From assembly GCA_012103075.1 (NCBI GenBank), contig JAAVLQ010000002.1, positions 1,600,001 to 1,664,000 of the forward strand: a stretch of 64,000 nucleotides of DNA. The letters run 5' to 3'. This DNA is from Brucella cytisi (lineage in GTDB: Bacteria; Pseudomonadota; Alphaproteobacteria; Rhizobiales; Rhizobiaceae). The translations under genes and the position numbers were made by a program. Every line of letters starts with the position of its first letter. The first letter of the stretch is position 1. Under the pieces are notes generated by a model. That model ran no database searches. It had not been told where the DNA came from and worked only from the letters and a program-made list of their open reading frames with translations. This document shows positions 50,835-61,113 of the stretch, piece after piece.

Positions 50835-51811
50835 ATGAAGTTTTTCGCAGTACCGAATTCATCATTGCCTGTGTGTTATTCGCGGCGATGGTCATTATCG
50901 GCCTCATCAATCCGGCTTTCTGGTCGCTGGACAATATCTTCGGCCTTCTGCGCTCCAATGTCGTCATCGGCATCATGGCGCTGGGCGTTCTACTGGTGAT
51001 GATTTCCGGCGGCATCGACGTATCGTTTACTGCTTTCGCCATCGCGGCCATGTATCTGACCGTTCGCGCCATGGTCTATCTCGGCTATGACGGCGTGTTC
51101 ATTCCGTTCGTGGCGGCGACACTGATCGGCCTGCTGCTCGGCGCGTTCAATGGCTTCATCATCCATCGCTTCAAGATGATCCCGCTGATCGTGACGCTCG
51201 GCACCGGTTCCATCGTACGCGGGCTGGTGCTTGGTCTGGTGGGTACAAGCACCGTCAACATCAACAAGATGCCGAAGGAACTGATCGAGTTTGGCAAGAC
51301 AGATGTTGTTTCGCTGACCAATGCCGCCGGAACCGCCTTTAGCCTGACCGCGATGTTCCTCGTCTATCTGGCGCTGGCGCTGCTGATCCACCTGATCCTC
51401 AATTATACGATGATCGGGCGCAGTGTTTACGCCTATGGCGGTTCGCCGGAAGCGGCAAAGCGCGTCGGCTTCAACACACGCCGCACGATCTTCTTCGTCT
51501 ATTGCGTGGCCGGAGCGCTCGCAGGTTTCGCGGGCCTTCTGCATTCTTCGATGATCTGGCTTGCCAATCCACGCGATTTCGTCGGGCTTGAACTGGACGT
51601 GATCGCAGCCGTGGTTCTGGGTGGCGCGTCGATCTTCGGCGGACGCGGCACGGTTCTTGGAACGCTGATGGGCGTCTTCATGCTCGTCATGGTCAAGAAC
51701 TCGCTCATCATCATGAAGGTGGACACCACATGGCAGCGCGTCGTTGTCGGCCTCATCATTATCATCGCCACAGCCATCACCGCATGGCGTGACCGCAAAA
51801 GCATCGCCTGA
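50835..51811 (+). CDS. Sugar ABC transporter permease (RbsC type)
   Basis: About 326 residues. The start is ATG 50835 (MKFF...); one frame change near 50846 joins it to EFIIACVLFAAMVIIGLINP. Eight or more helices. The family motif is ISGGIDVSFTAFAIAAMYLT, and VVLGGASIFGGRGTVLGTLM near the C-terminus. One of two different permeases, so a heterodimer. Confidence 0.88.
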
Positions 51812-51825
51812 GGGGAGAACGCGAC

Positions 51826-52823
51826 ATGAAACAGTCCTTTGACATGCGCCGCATCCTTGGCGGAGACAACAACATCATCCAGCTCATTGTGATCACGGTG
51901 CTTGTTTTCGCGTTGATGACTGGATGAATCCGGACAAGTTCCTGCGCTATTACAACTTTGAATCCATCAGCTACATCATGCCGGAGCTTGGCATCCTCTC
52001 CGTAGCTATGATGATTGCCATGCTGACGGGAGGCATTGACCTTTCGGTTGTTGGTATCGCCAACCCGGCGGGCATCATCGCTGGCGTCTATTTCCATTCT
52101 TCCATGGTGCAGGCAGCACAGACGTCCGGTTCCGGCATGCTGTTCTACACCATCATTGGCATATTGCTGGCAGTGCTGATCGGGCTGGTATCGGGACTGG
52201 TCAACGGCCTGCTGATAGCCAAGCTCCGCATCACGCCAATCCCGGCAACACTCGGCACCGGACAGGTGTTGATGGGGCTTGCGCTGGTTCTGACAGGCGG
52301 CCCGGCCATCGTCGGTTTTCCCGACGCATGGAACTGGGTCGGCAACGGCAAGCTGTTCGGCGTCGCCACGCCTTTCCTGCTCTTCATCGCGGTGTGCATT
52401 GTCGTGGCAATTCTCCTGACACGCACGACGCTCGGTATCAATCTCATGCTGATCGGCACCAATCCGCGTGCTGCGGTCTTTGCCGGTATCCGTAAGGATC
52501 GCATGGTGCTCTATTCCTACATGCTCACCGGCGTACTTGCTTCCATAGCCGGGATCATCCTTTCGGGCCGCACCAATGCCGCCAAGTCGGACTATGGCGC
52601 ATCCTATCTGCTGCAGGCGGTACTGATCGCCGTTCTCGGCGGCACCAATCCGGCGGGTGGAAAGGGGCGTGTTCTGGGCGTCGCCATCGCGCTGATTGCT
52701 CTGATGCTGCTTTCCTCCGGCTTCCAGATGATGCGGTTCTCCAACCACCTCATCGATTTCATCTGGGGCGCTTTCCTTATTCTCGTCATCGCGATCAACG
52801 CGTCGCGCAATCAGGGCAGGTGA
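51826..52823 (+). CDS. Sugar ABC transporter permease (RbsC type, second)
   Basis: About 332 residues. Start ATG 51826 (MKQSFDMRRILGGDNNIIQL), frame change near 51925, then MNPDKFLRYYNFESISYIMP. Motif LTGGIDLSVVGIANPAGIIA and C-terminal VLIAVLGGTNPAGGKGRVLG. Forms the channel with the preceding permease. Confidence 0.88.
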
Positions 52824-52829
52824 TCCCAT

Positions 52830-53911
52830 ATGCAGGACATCGAATTTCATCTTCGCCGTCAGGATTTTGTCCAACAGCCGCATGTCATCGCCAATACCTA
52901 TGGCCTCAGCGTGACCGCCTTTCGCTATCCAAGTGGCATCGAGGCGCTGCTGGTCGAGAATGAACGCGGCAACATCATTATTCTCCCGTTCATGGGGCAG
53001 ATGATCTGGGGCGCGGAGTTTGACGGCGTTGATCTGACCATGGGCAACAGCTTCTCCATGCCGCGTCCGGCAACCACCATCGTCGAGACCTATGGCTGCT
53101 TTGCGTTCCATAGCGGCATCCTGCGCAATGGCTGTCCTTCGCCTCAGGACAATCATCTTCTGCATGGCGAAATGGCCTGCGCGAAGATGGACAAGGCCGG
53201 TCTTCTCTTCGGCCATGGCGAGCGCGGCGCCTTTGTCGAAATCACCGGTGAATATGAATATGTGATGGGCTTCGGCGCGCATTATCTGGCACGGCCAAGC
53301 GTGCGGCTTCATGCCGATGAAACACTGTTCGACATCACCATGGATGTCGAGAACCTTTCATCCGCTCCGATGGAGCTGATGTATATGTGCCACGTCAATT
53401 TCGCTTATGCAGAAGGCGCGCGGATCGTCCAGCCGGTGCCCTATACGCCGGATCACGTGCAGGTGCGAACAGCCGTTCCCGCCACGTTACGCCCAATGAT
53501 GACTACCTGTCGCTGATCGACGAACTGTCCACCGATCCAGCCGCGATGGAAGTGCTGGACGAGCCGGAGCGCTACGATCCCGAGCAGGTCTTCTATATTC
53601 GCGGACTGCCGAAAGATGCCGAAGGCAACACGCATCTGATGATGCAGCTTCCCGAGGGCGACGCGTTTGGCATTTCCTACCCGACCGAAATCTTCCCAAA
53701 AACCGTGCGCTGGATCCTCGTGAACGGGGATGCACAGGTTGCAGCCTTTGCCCTGCCCTCGACCTGCGAGCCGGAAGGCTATCTGGCGGAAAAGGCCAAG
53801 AACAATATTCAGGTGCTGGCATCAGGTGAGCGCGCCGTTTTCCCTGTGCGTGTCGGCTATCTCGATACAGCCGACGCCGAACAGTTTGAAGCCACGATCA
53901 AGGCACTCTGA
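52830..53911 (+). CDS. Aldose 1-epimerase-like protein, DUF4432 (frameshifted)
   Basis: About 361 residues with one frame change near 53490. Galactose-mutarotase-like beta-sandwich: ILPFMGQMIWGAEFDGVDL, HLLHGEMACAKMDKAG with a candidate catalytic His, MYMCHVNFAYAEGARIVQ with a second His, and a C-terminal acidic/aromatic core. In this operon the likely role is to interconvert anomers of the imported sugar before phosphorylation. Confidence 0.75.
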
Positions 53912-53930
53912 AATTTCAAAGGAACATCTC

Positions 53931-54878
53931 ATGACCAGAAAGATCGGAGTGGTCGGTTCCAACATGGTGGATCTCATCACCTATGTGAACCGTATGCCCG
54001 GCCCCCGGCGAAACGCTGGAAGCCCCGACATTTGAAATCGGCTGTGGTGGCAAAGGTGCCAATCAGGCCGTCGCTGCTGCGCGCCTTGGCGCAGATGTAA
54101 TGATGGTCACCCGTGTAGGCGACGATATTTTTGCCGACAATACCATCCGCAACCTGAACGAGTTCGGCGTCGATACGTGCCATGTGCGCAAGGTTCCCGG
54201 CAAGTCGAGCGGCGTAGCACCCATCTTCGTCGAGCCATCGGGTGAAAACTCGATCCTGATCGTCAAGGGCGCCAATGCCGACCTTCTGCCTGCCGAAGTC
54301 GACAAGGCTGCAGACGATCTGAAAACGTGCAGCCTCATCCTGATGCAGATGGAAGTTCCGGTCGAGACCGTCTACCACACCATCGCTTTCGCCGCGGAAA
54401 ACGGCATCGAAACCATTTTGAACCCTGCGCCTGCCGCCGCCGACCTTGATCCCGAACTGATCCGGCAGGTGACTTTTCTCGTGCCGAACGAGAGCGAGCT
54501 TGCGATCCTCTCCGGCCTGCCGACCAGCACGGACGATGAAATCGTCACCGCAGCGCGTTCGCTCATCGTGCGCGGCATCCGCACCGTCATCGTCACGCTC
54601 GGCGGACGCGGCGCGCGCATGATTACCGCGAGCGAAATCGTCAATATTCCACCGGTCAAGGTCACGCCAAAAGATACCACCGGCGCAGGCGATGCCTTTA
54701 TCGGTTCCTTTGCCCGCTTCTACGCCGGGACCGGCGATGTGGAAGCCCTCGCTTCGCAAGGCCGCTCTTTATGCGGCCCATTCCATCACCCGGCCGGGCA
54801 CGCAGAAAGCCTATGCCAGCCGGGGAAGAATTCGAAACGTTCTGCCGCGATCACGCCCCTTCGACCGAACGCGCCTGA
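53931..54878 (+). CDS. PfkB/ribokinase-family sugar kinase, probable deoxyribokinase (frameshifted)
   Basis: About 315 residues. N-terminal MTRKIGVVGSNMVDLITYVN, frame change near 54005, then FEIGCGGKGANQAVAAARLG (the PfkB glycine-rich motif). The catalytic region is KDTTGAGDAFIGSFARFYAG with the base Asp. After a second break near 54755 the gene ends at 54878. Ribokinases phosphorylate O5 of pentoses. The next gene being DeoC points to 2-deoxyribose as substrate. Confidence 0.85.
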
Positions 54879-54917
54879 TCGCACTTGAACGTAATTGAAC
54901 CCACGAACGGACAATGA

Positions 54918-55876
54918 AATGACCGAAGCCCTCCCCGCAATAACGGGACACCGCTCAAGCCGGAATGGTTTGAGGATGTATCCGTCAATCGCAGCGCTTC
55001 CGAGCGCCGGGCCGCTACGATTAGCGCCCGCCGATCGGTGAAAAAGGAATATCAGGCGGCGTGGCTCATCCGCGCCATCCAGTGCATAGACCTGACGACG
55101 CTTGCAGGCGACGACACGGCGGGCCGTGTGCGTAGGCTCTGCGCCAAGGCGCGCCGCCCGGTGCGCGAGGATATTCTGGAAGCGCTCGGCCTTGCAGATG
55201 CGGGCATCACCACAGGCGCGATCTGCGTTTATCCCACCATGGTGCCCCATGCCGTGAAGGCGCTTGAAGGTTCCGGCATTCCGGTTGCCTCGGTGGCGAC
55301 GGGCTTTCCCGCCGGGCTGACGCCGCTGCCGCTCCGTCTTGCTGAAATCACCTATGCCGTCGAACAGGGCGCGCATGAAATCGACATCGTGATTACGCGC
55401 GAGCATGTGCTGACACAGAACTGGTCGGCCCTCTACGATGAGATTGCTGCCATGCGCGAAGTCTGCGGGGATGCACATATGAAGGCAATCCTTGCCACCG
55501 GCGATCTCAATACGCTGACCAATGTTTATCGCGCCTCGATGGTGGCGATGCAGGCAGGCTCCGATTTCATCAAGACCTCAACGGGCAAGGAAGATGTGAA
55601 CGCGACCCTGCCGGTGAGCCTGACCATGGTGCGGGCATTACGCGATTATGGCGAGCTTTCCGGTCAGAGCGTCGGCTTCAAACCCGCGGGCGGCCTCAAG
55701 ACAGCGAAGGACGCGCTCGCCCGCTCACGCTGATGAAGGAAGAACTCGGCAATCGCTGGCTGGAGCCCGATCTGTTCCGCATCGGCGCATCGTCGATGCT
55801 TGGCGATATCGAACGGCAACTGGAGCACTTCGTGACCGGGCGCTACTCCGCCGCCAACCGTCACGCTGCTGCGTAA
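54918..55876 (+). CDS. deoC: Deoxyribose-phosphate aldolase (frameshifted)
   Basis: About 319 residues. Start ATG 54918; frame change near 54940; then the class I aldolase barrel: AIQCIDLTTLAGDDTAGRV, GAICVYPTMVPHAVKALEG, MKAILATGDLN with an active-site Lys, DFIKTSTGKEDVNATLPVSL with the Schiff-base region, and VGFKPAGGLKTAKDALA. Another break near 55728 leads to the end at 55876. It splits deoxyribose-5-phosphate into glyceraldehyde-3-phosphate and acetaldehyde. Confidence 0.92.
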
Positions 55877-55887
55877 GGAAAATTGAA

Positions 55888-58280
55888 ATGCGACCCATCA
55901 AGGACATCCTGAAGACCATGGAATATGGACCTTCCCCGAAGCAAACGGTGATGTGAACCTGTGGCTGGAACAACATGGCCGTTCGTTCGGCCACTATATC
56001 AACGGGACCCTTGTCAAACCGGAAGGCCGCAAGGCAATTGCGGTTGCCAATCCGGCCAATGGTGACAAGCTCGCTGAAATCATCTGCGGCAATGCGGAAG
56101 ATGTCGATCAGGCGGTGAATGCCGCCCGCACCGCTTTCGGCAAATGGTCCAAACTTTCGGGCTATGAGCGCGCCAAATATCTCTATGCCATCGCGCGCCA
56201 TATTCAGAAGCGCGAGCGTTTTCTGGCCGTGCTGGAAAGCATGGATAACGGCAAGCCGATCCGCGAAACCCGTGACATCGACATTCCGCTCGCCGCCCGT
56301 CACTTCTATCACCATGCAGGCTGGGCCGAGATGGTGGAAGATGAGTTCAAGGGCTTTTCGCCCGTTGGCGTCTGCGGTCAGGTCATTCCGTGGAATTTCC
56401 CGCTTCTCATGCTTGCATGGAAGATCGCACCAGCTTTGGCAGCCGGTAACACCGTCGTGCTGAAGCCTGCCGATCTGACGCCGCTTTCGGCCATTGCCTT
56501 TGCCGAAATCTGCCATGAAGTCGGCCTGCCCGCCGGTGTTGTCAACATCGTGCAAGGCGATGGCACCACTGGCGCGGAAATCTGCGGTCATGACGGCGTG
56601 GACAAGGTGGCCTTCACCGGTTCGACACAGGTTGGCCGCATCATCCGCGAGCAGATGGCCGGATCGGGCAAGAAGCTGTCACTAGAATTAGGCGGAAAAT
56701 CGCCGTTCATCGTCTTTGAAGATGCCGATCTCGATGCCGCAGTCGAAGGCGTGGTCGATGCCATCTGGTTCAATCAGGGCGAAGTCTGTTGCGCCGGGTC
56801 GCGCCTGCTCGTGCAGGAAGGCATTGCCGACCGCTTCTATGCCAAGCTCAGAAAGCGCCTTGAAAACTTGCGCGTCGGCGATCCGCTCGACAAATCCACC
56901 GATGTCGGCGCCATTGTTTCACCCGGTCAGATGAAACGCATTTCCGATCTCATCCGGAAAGGTATCGAGGAAGGCGGCGAGCTTTGGCAGACACCGAACC
57001 CGCTGCCCGCAAAAGGCAATTATATCGCCCCCGGCTTCTTCACCGATGTGGATCAGGCTTCAACCGTTTGTCAGGTGGAAATTTTTGGGCCGATTGCGGC
57101 AGCAACAACCTTCCGCACGCCGGATGAAGCCGTCTCGCTCGCCAACAATACGCGCTACGGGCTCGCCGCGTCGATCTGGTCTGAAAACATCAATATCGCG
57201 CTTGATCTCGCCGCGCGGGTGAAGGCCGGTGTCGTCTGGATCAACTGCACCAACATGCTGGATGCGGGCGCAGGTTTTGGCGGCTATCGCGAAAGCGGAT
57301 TCGGTCGCGAAGGCGCACGCGAAGGCATGTACGAATATCTCGTCTCCGATTGGGAGAAAGCACTCCCCGACCAAGGTTGCGGATGCCTTCGTGCCATCGG
57401 CTTCGCCTTCCGGTGATGACAAGATCACCATCGACGGCATCGACCGCACGATGAAGAACTATATTGGCGGCAAGCAGTCCCGCCCGGATGGCGGCTACAG
57501 CTATTCGGTCACTGGCAAGGGTGGTGCGGTCATTGGCCGGCTGGCATCGGCAACCGAAAGGACATCCGCAATGCCGTGGAAGCTGCAAGCAAGGCCGGAA
57601 GCTGGGGCGCAACCACGGCGCATAACCGGGCTCAGGTGCTCTATTATCTTGGCGAAAACCTCGATGCACGCCGCACGGATTTCGTGGCACGGCTGATCGA
57701 AAGCACGGGCGTCAGCGAGAAAAAGGCTGAAGAGGAATTTGAAACCTCACTTCGCCGCATTTTCTATTATGCCGCACAGGCCGACAAGTTTGACGGGGCG
57801 GTTCATTCCACCAAGTCGCGTCATGTGACACTGGCGATGAATGAACCGTGGGGCGTGATGGGCATCGTCTGCCCTGATGAAGCGCCGCTTCTTTCGCTTG
57901 TGTCTCTGGTCTTGCCTGCAATCGCCATGGGCAACCGCACGGTGGTGGTGCCTTCAAGCCGTCACCCGCTGATCGCAAGTGATTTCTATCAGGTGCTCGA
58001 CACATCCGACGTGCCGGGCGGCGTGGTCAATATCGTCACCGGTGAACGCGATCTTCTGACGAAGACACTTGCCGAACATGATGACGTTGCAGCGCTCTGG
58101 TATTTTGGTTCACGCGAAGACAGCGCAATGGCCGAAAAGGCGTCAGCAGGCAATCTCAAGGCCACGTGGGTCAGCAATGGCCGCTTGCCGAACTGGTTCA
58201 ACAAAACCGAAGGACAGGGCCGGGATTATCTGCGCCGTGCCATTCAGGTGAAAAACATCTGGGTGCCATACGGGGCATAG
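55888..58280 (+). CDS. Two-domain aldehyde dehydrogenase (ALDH16-like fusion, frameshifted)
   Basis: About 796 residues when breaks near 55945, 57365 and 57550 are joined. Start ATG 55888 (MRPIKDILKTMEYGPSP). The first domain is a complete ALDH: QVIPWNFPLLMLAWKIAPAL, FTGSTQVGRIIREQMAG, LSLELGGKSPFIVFEDADLD and the catalytic Cys in FNQGEVCCAGSRLL. The second, shorter domain (from about 57580) keeps the fold (MNEPWGVMGIVCPDEAPLLS) but shows no GxxC active-site motif. This is the ALDH16 layout. In the operon it would oxidise the acetaldehyde released by DeoC to acetate. Confidence 0.85.
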
Positions 58281-58289
58281 ATCAGAACC

Positions 58290-58315
58290 AAAAGGCCCGC
58301 TTCGGCGGGCCTTTT
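58290..58315 (+). terminator. Rho-independent terminator after the deoxyribose operon
   Basis: AAAAGGCCCGC (58290-58300), loop TTCG, GCGGGCCTTTT (58305-58315). A classic stem, UUCG tetraloop and T4 run, functional in both directions. Confidence 0.85.
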
Positions 58316-58333
58316 GATGCAGGGATTTCGCGC

Positions 58334-58870
58334 TTATTGCGGAACCCACAAAATAGTATCTGGATTGATCCCCAACAGCAGTGCCTGTGCGACTGCTCGC
58401 GCCTTTAGATCTCCGCTTGCCTCGGGCTCGCGCGAAAGTACCCAGAAATAGCTCCGCGTCGAACCGACAATGATCGACCACTGGTAATCGTCTTCATCGA
58501 TATCCACGATATTATAGCCCCCGTAGAAGGGTCCGAAGAATGAAACTTTCAATGCGCCTTCGTTGGCGGATCGCACAAAACGGGCGGTTCCTGTGGCTTG
58601 CGTCCAACGCGCTTTCCATGGATCGAAGCCGCGATTGACCACTTTGACAGTTTGATCGGGATTCAGTGAATATTCCGCCGTCGTCCGCGTCAAACCGCGC
58701 TCGAAGCGGTTTTCAAACCGCCCGATCTCGTACCACTTGCCGATATAACGCGTGAGATCGAAGGGTTTTACCGGCACGATACCCTTTGGAATCTGTGGTG
58801 AACTTACCCGCGTCAGCGCATATCCCACCGCCAATCCCGTCAGACCAAGAGCAAGTTTTCCAAATCTCAT
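58334..58870 (-). CDS. Bacterial lipocalin (Blc-like)
   Basis: 178 residues from ATG at the complement of 58868-58870 with GGAAGGGAAGACG before it. The N-terminal LALGLTGLAVGYALTRV helix is a signal or membrane anchor; there is no lipobox cysteine. Lipocalin motif: YIGKWYEIGRFENRFERG, then YSLNPDQTVKVVNRGFDPW, and R/D-rich strands. Length and motif match Blc, which binds lysophospholipids or fatty acids in the envelope. Single gene, convergent to the deoxyribose operon. Confidence 0.88.
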   Translation of the reverse strand: MRFGKLALGLTGLAVGYALTRVSSPQIPKGIVPVKPFDLTRYIGKWYEIGRFENRFERGLTRTTAEYSLNPDQTVKVVNRGFDPWKARWTQATGTARFVRSANEGALKVSFFGPFYGGYNIVDIDEDDYQWSIIVGSTRSYFWVLSREPEASGDLKARAVAQALLLGINPDTILWVPQ

Positions 58871-59015
58871 CGTCTTCCCTTCCTTTATCGCATGAAGGGA
58901 CAAACCGATGTGATGACAATTGGTTCCGAACCCTGAAGGACGCAGGCTTCCCCAGCGTCATGCCACTGTCATGCAATCGGAATAGAAGCTCCCAATCTAT
59001 TTGGATTGTGGGAAA

Positions 59016-60095
59016 ATGTTGCATTCCTCGAATATTAAAGCGGATATCGCCGTTCGGGCCGATGGGCTGAATCTGGCCTATGGCCCTGCCACTATATTGA
59101 AGAATATCGATCTTTCACTTCCGAAGGGACAGACGCTCGCTTTGCTCGGGCCATCCGGTTGCGGCAAGACAACGCTGCTCCGTCTCGTGGCTGGCCTTCT
59201 CGCCCCAACGAAGGGTTCAATCACAATCAACGACGTCACCGTTGCAGATGCCTCGACAGGGTCGTTCATTCCGCCTGAGAAGCGCCATCTCGGCATGGTG
59301 TTTCAGGATTATGCGCTCTGGCCGCATATGACCGTTTTCGGCAACGTGTCCTTTCCGCTCGAAATGCGTGGCCTCGGTCGTGCGGAGCGCGAAAAGCGCG
59401 TTGTCTCGGCACTCGATCGCGTCGGCCTGTCGGGCTTCGGCGAGCGCGCGATCAGCGATATGTCTGGCGGCCAGCAGCAGCGTGTCGCCATTGCCCGCGC
59501 CATCGTTGCCGAGCCGGGACTGGTACTGTTCGACGAGCCGCTTTCCAATCTTGACCGCGAACTGCGCGAAAACATGGTCACCGAGATCGGGCAGCTTGTC
59601 GCCAATCTCGGCCTGACCGCGATCTATGTCACCCATGACCAGAGCGAAGCTTTCTCGCTTGCCGATCAGGTAGCCGTCATGCGCGCCGGTGTGATCGAAC
59701 AGCTGGCTGCACCCGAAGCACTTGTAGCAGAACCGATGACACCGGAAGTCGCAGATTTTCTGAGGCTCGGCTGTGTCGTCCCGGTGGAGCAGCGTGACAA
59801 CGCCTACAGGATTGCGTGCACCGAAATCCACATCGCCCATGGGTCCACCGCTGAGCAGGCAACACACGTCTTGTTGCCGTCGCGTTCGGTTCGCAGCATG
59901 CCCGCAAGCGAAGCAGCGATTCCAGCAACGGTCCTGCGCTCACAATTTCGCGGCGACGGTCATCTGACCACAGTGCGCATCGGCTCGCAGCAGGACGGCC
60001 ACGAACTGACATATCTCGACAGCATCCGCCTTTCACCCGGCGTTCCTGTCGGCATCTCAATCGATGCCAGCCAACTGCGCTGGTTCTCAAAATAA
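59016..60095 (+). CDS. ABC transporter ATPase, FbpC/PotA-like
   Basis: 359 residues from ATG 59016. Walker A LLGPSGCGKTTLLRLV, signature [14 protein letters not shown], Walker B LVLFDEPLSNLD, switch YVTHDQSEAFSLADQ. A C-terminal TOBE-like regulatory region (residues 235-359) is present, as in the iron(III), 2-aminoethylphosphonate and spermidine branches. First of a three-gene importer operon. Confidence 0.9.
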   Translation: MLHSSNIKADIAVRADGLNLAYGPATILKNIDLSLPKGQTLALLGPSGCGKTTLLRLVAGLLAPTKGSITINDVTVADASTGSFIPPEKRHLGMVFQDYALWPHMTVFGNVSFPLEMRGLGRAEREKRVVSALDRVGLSGFGERAISDMSGGQQQRVAIARAIVAEPGLVLFDEPLSNLDRELRENMVTEIGQLVANLGLTAIYVTHDQSEAFSLADQVAVMRAGVIEQLAAPEALVAEPMTPEVADFLRLGCVVPVEQRDNAYRIACTEIHIAHGSTAEQATHVLLPSRSVRSMPASEAAIPATVLRSQFRGDGHLTTVRIGSQQDGHELTYLDSIRLSPGVPVGISIDASQLRWFSK

Positions 60096-60130
60096 GACCA
60101 TTTCATCAGGCAATATCTCAGGAGGCAAAC

Positions 60131-61093
60131 ATGAAGAAATCCATTCTCAGCGCGGGGCTTGCGCTTGTCACCGCTTTGCTGGCCAGCACGGCAGCCTATG
60201 CAGACATCACGGTTTATTCGGCCGGCCCGGGCAGCCTGATCGAAAAGCTTGCGGCAGGCTTCACTGCCAAGACCGGTGCGAAAGTCAATGTCTTTCAGGC
60301 AACGACCGGCAAGGTCATGGCCCGCATCGAAGCGGAAGCCGCCAATCCGGTTGTCGACGTTCTGATCTCCGCCTCGTGGGATACGGCAACCGATTTTGCC
60401 AAGCGTGACTGGCTTGTCGCCTACACCAGCCCGAACGCCGAAAAAGTGCCGGATTTTCTCAAGAATGAAACGGCGGTTGCGCAAGGCGTCTCCGCGCTCG
60501 GCATCGCGTGGAACCCTGCCAGCAAGACGCCCAAGCCCGCCGAATGGGCGGATCTCGCCAAGCCTGAATACAAGGACCTCGTCAATCTGCCGGACCCGGC
60601 ACAGTCGGGCGCGACCTTCGAACTCGTTGCCGCCCTTCAGGCACAGCAGGGTTGGGGTCTGTTCCGGAACCTGCACGAAAATGGCGCAACTGTCGCCGGT
60701 GCCAATGCAGAAGCGTTGAACCCGGTTCTTCAGGGTGCCAAGGCCGCCGTGTTCGGTGCCGTCGATTACATCTCGCTCGCGGGCAAGGCCAAGGGTGAAT
60801 CCATCGACGTTATTTTCCCGACATCCGGCACCGTGATTGCGCCACGCCCCGCCATGATCCTCAAATGGTCGAAGAACCGGGACGAGGCCAAGCAGTTCAT
60901 CGATTATATGCTGTCCGACGAAGGTCAAAAAATGGTTGCCGACACCTATCTGATGCCGTCGCGCACCGACATTCCGGCCAATCGCCCGTTGATCGGCGAT
61001 CTGAAAATCCTGCCGATCGACGCCGGGGAAGTCTATGGCAAGCGCAACGAAACGCTGAAGGAATTCGGTGCCGCTTTCGCAGCCAGCAACTAA
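60131..61093 (+). CDS. ABC transporter substrate-binding protein, FbpA/PhnS-like
   Basis: 320 residues, intact. Signal peptide MKKSILSAGLALVTALLAST, cleaved after AYA. Type II fold: DITVYSAGPGSLIEKLAAGF, VVDVLISASWDTATDFAKRD and LINLPDPAQSGATFELVAAL-like text. The usual adjacent tyrosine pair of iron-binding FbpA proteins is not seen; the equivalent region reads GAVDYISLAG. Iron is therefore not assured, and phosphonate or another anion is possible. Confidence 0.85.
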   Translation: MKKSILSAGLALVTALLASTAAYADITVYSAGPGSLIEKLAAGFTAKTGAKVNVFQATTGKVMARIEAEAANPVVDVLISASWDTATDFAKRDWLVAYTSPNAEKVPDFLKNETAVAQGVSALGIAWNPASKTPKPAEWADLAKPEYKDLVNLPDPAQSGATFELVAALQAQQGWGLFRNLHENGATVAGANAEALNPVLQGAKAAVFGAVDYISLAGKAKGESIDVIFPTSGTVIAPRPAMILKWSKNRDEAKQFIDYMLSDEGQKMVADTYLMPSRTDIPANRPLIGDLKILPIDAGEVYGKRNETLKEFGAAFAASN

Positions 61094-61113
61094 TATCTGA
61101 GGGACAGACAGAG

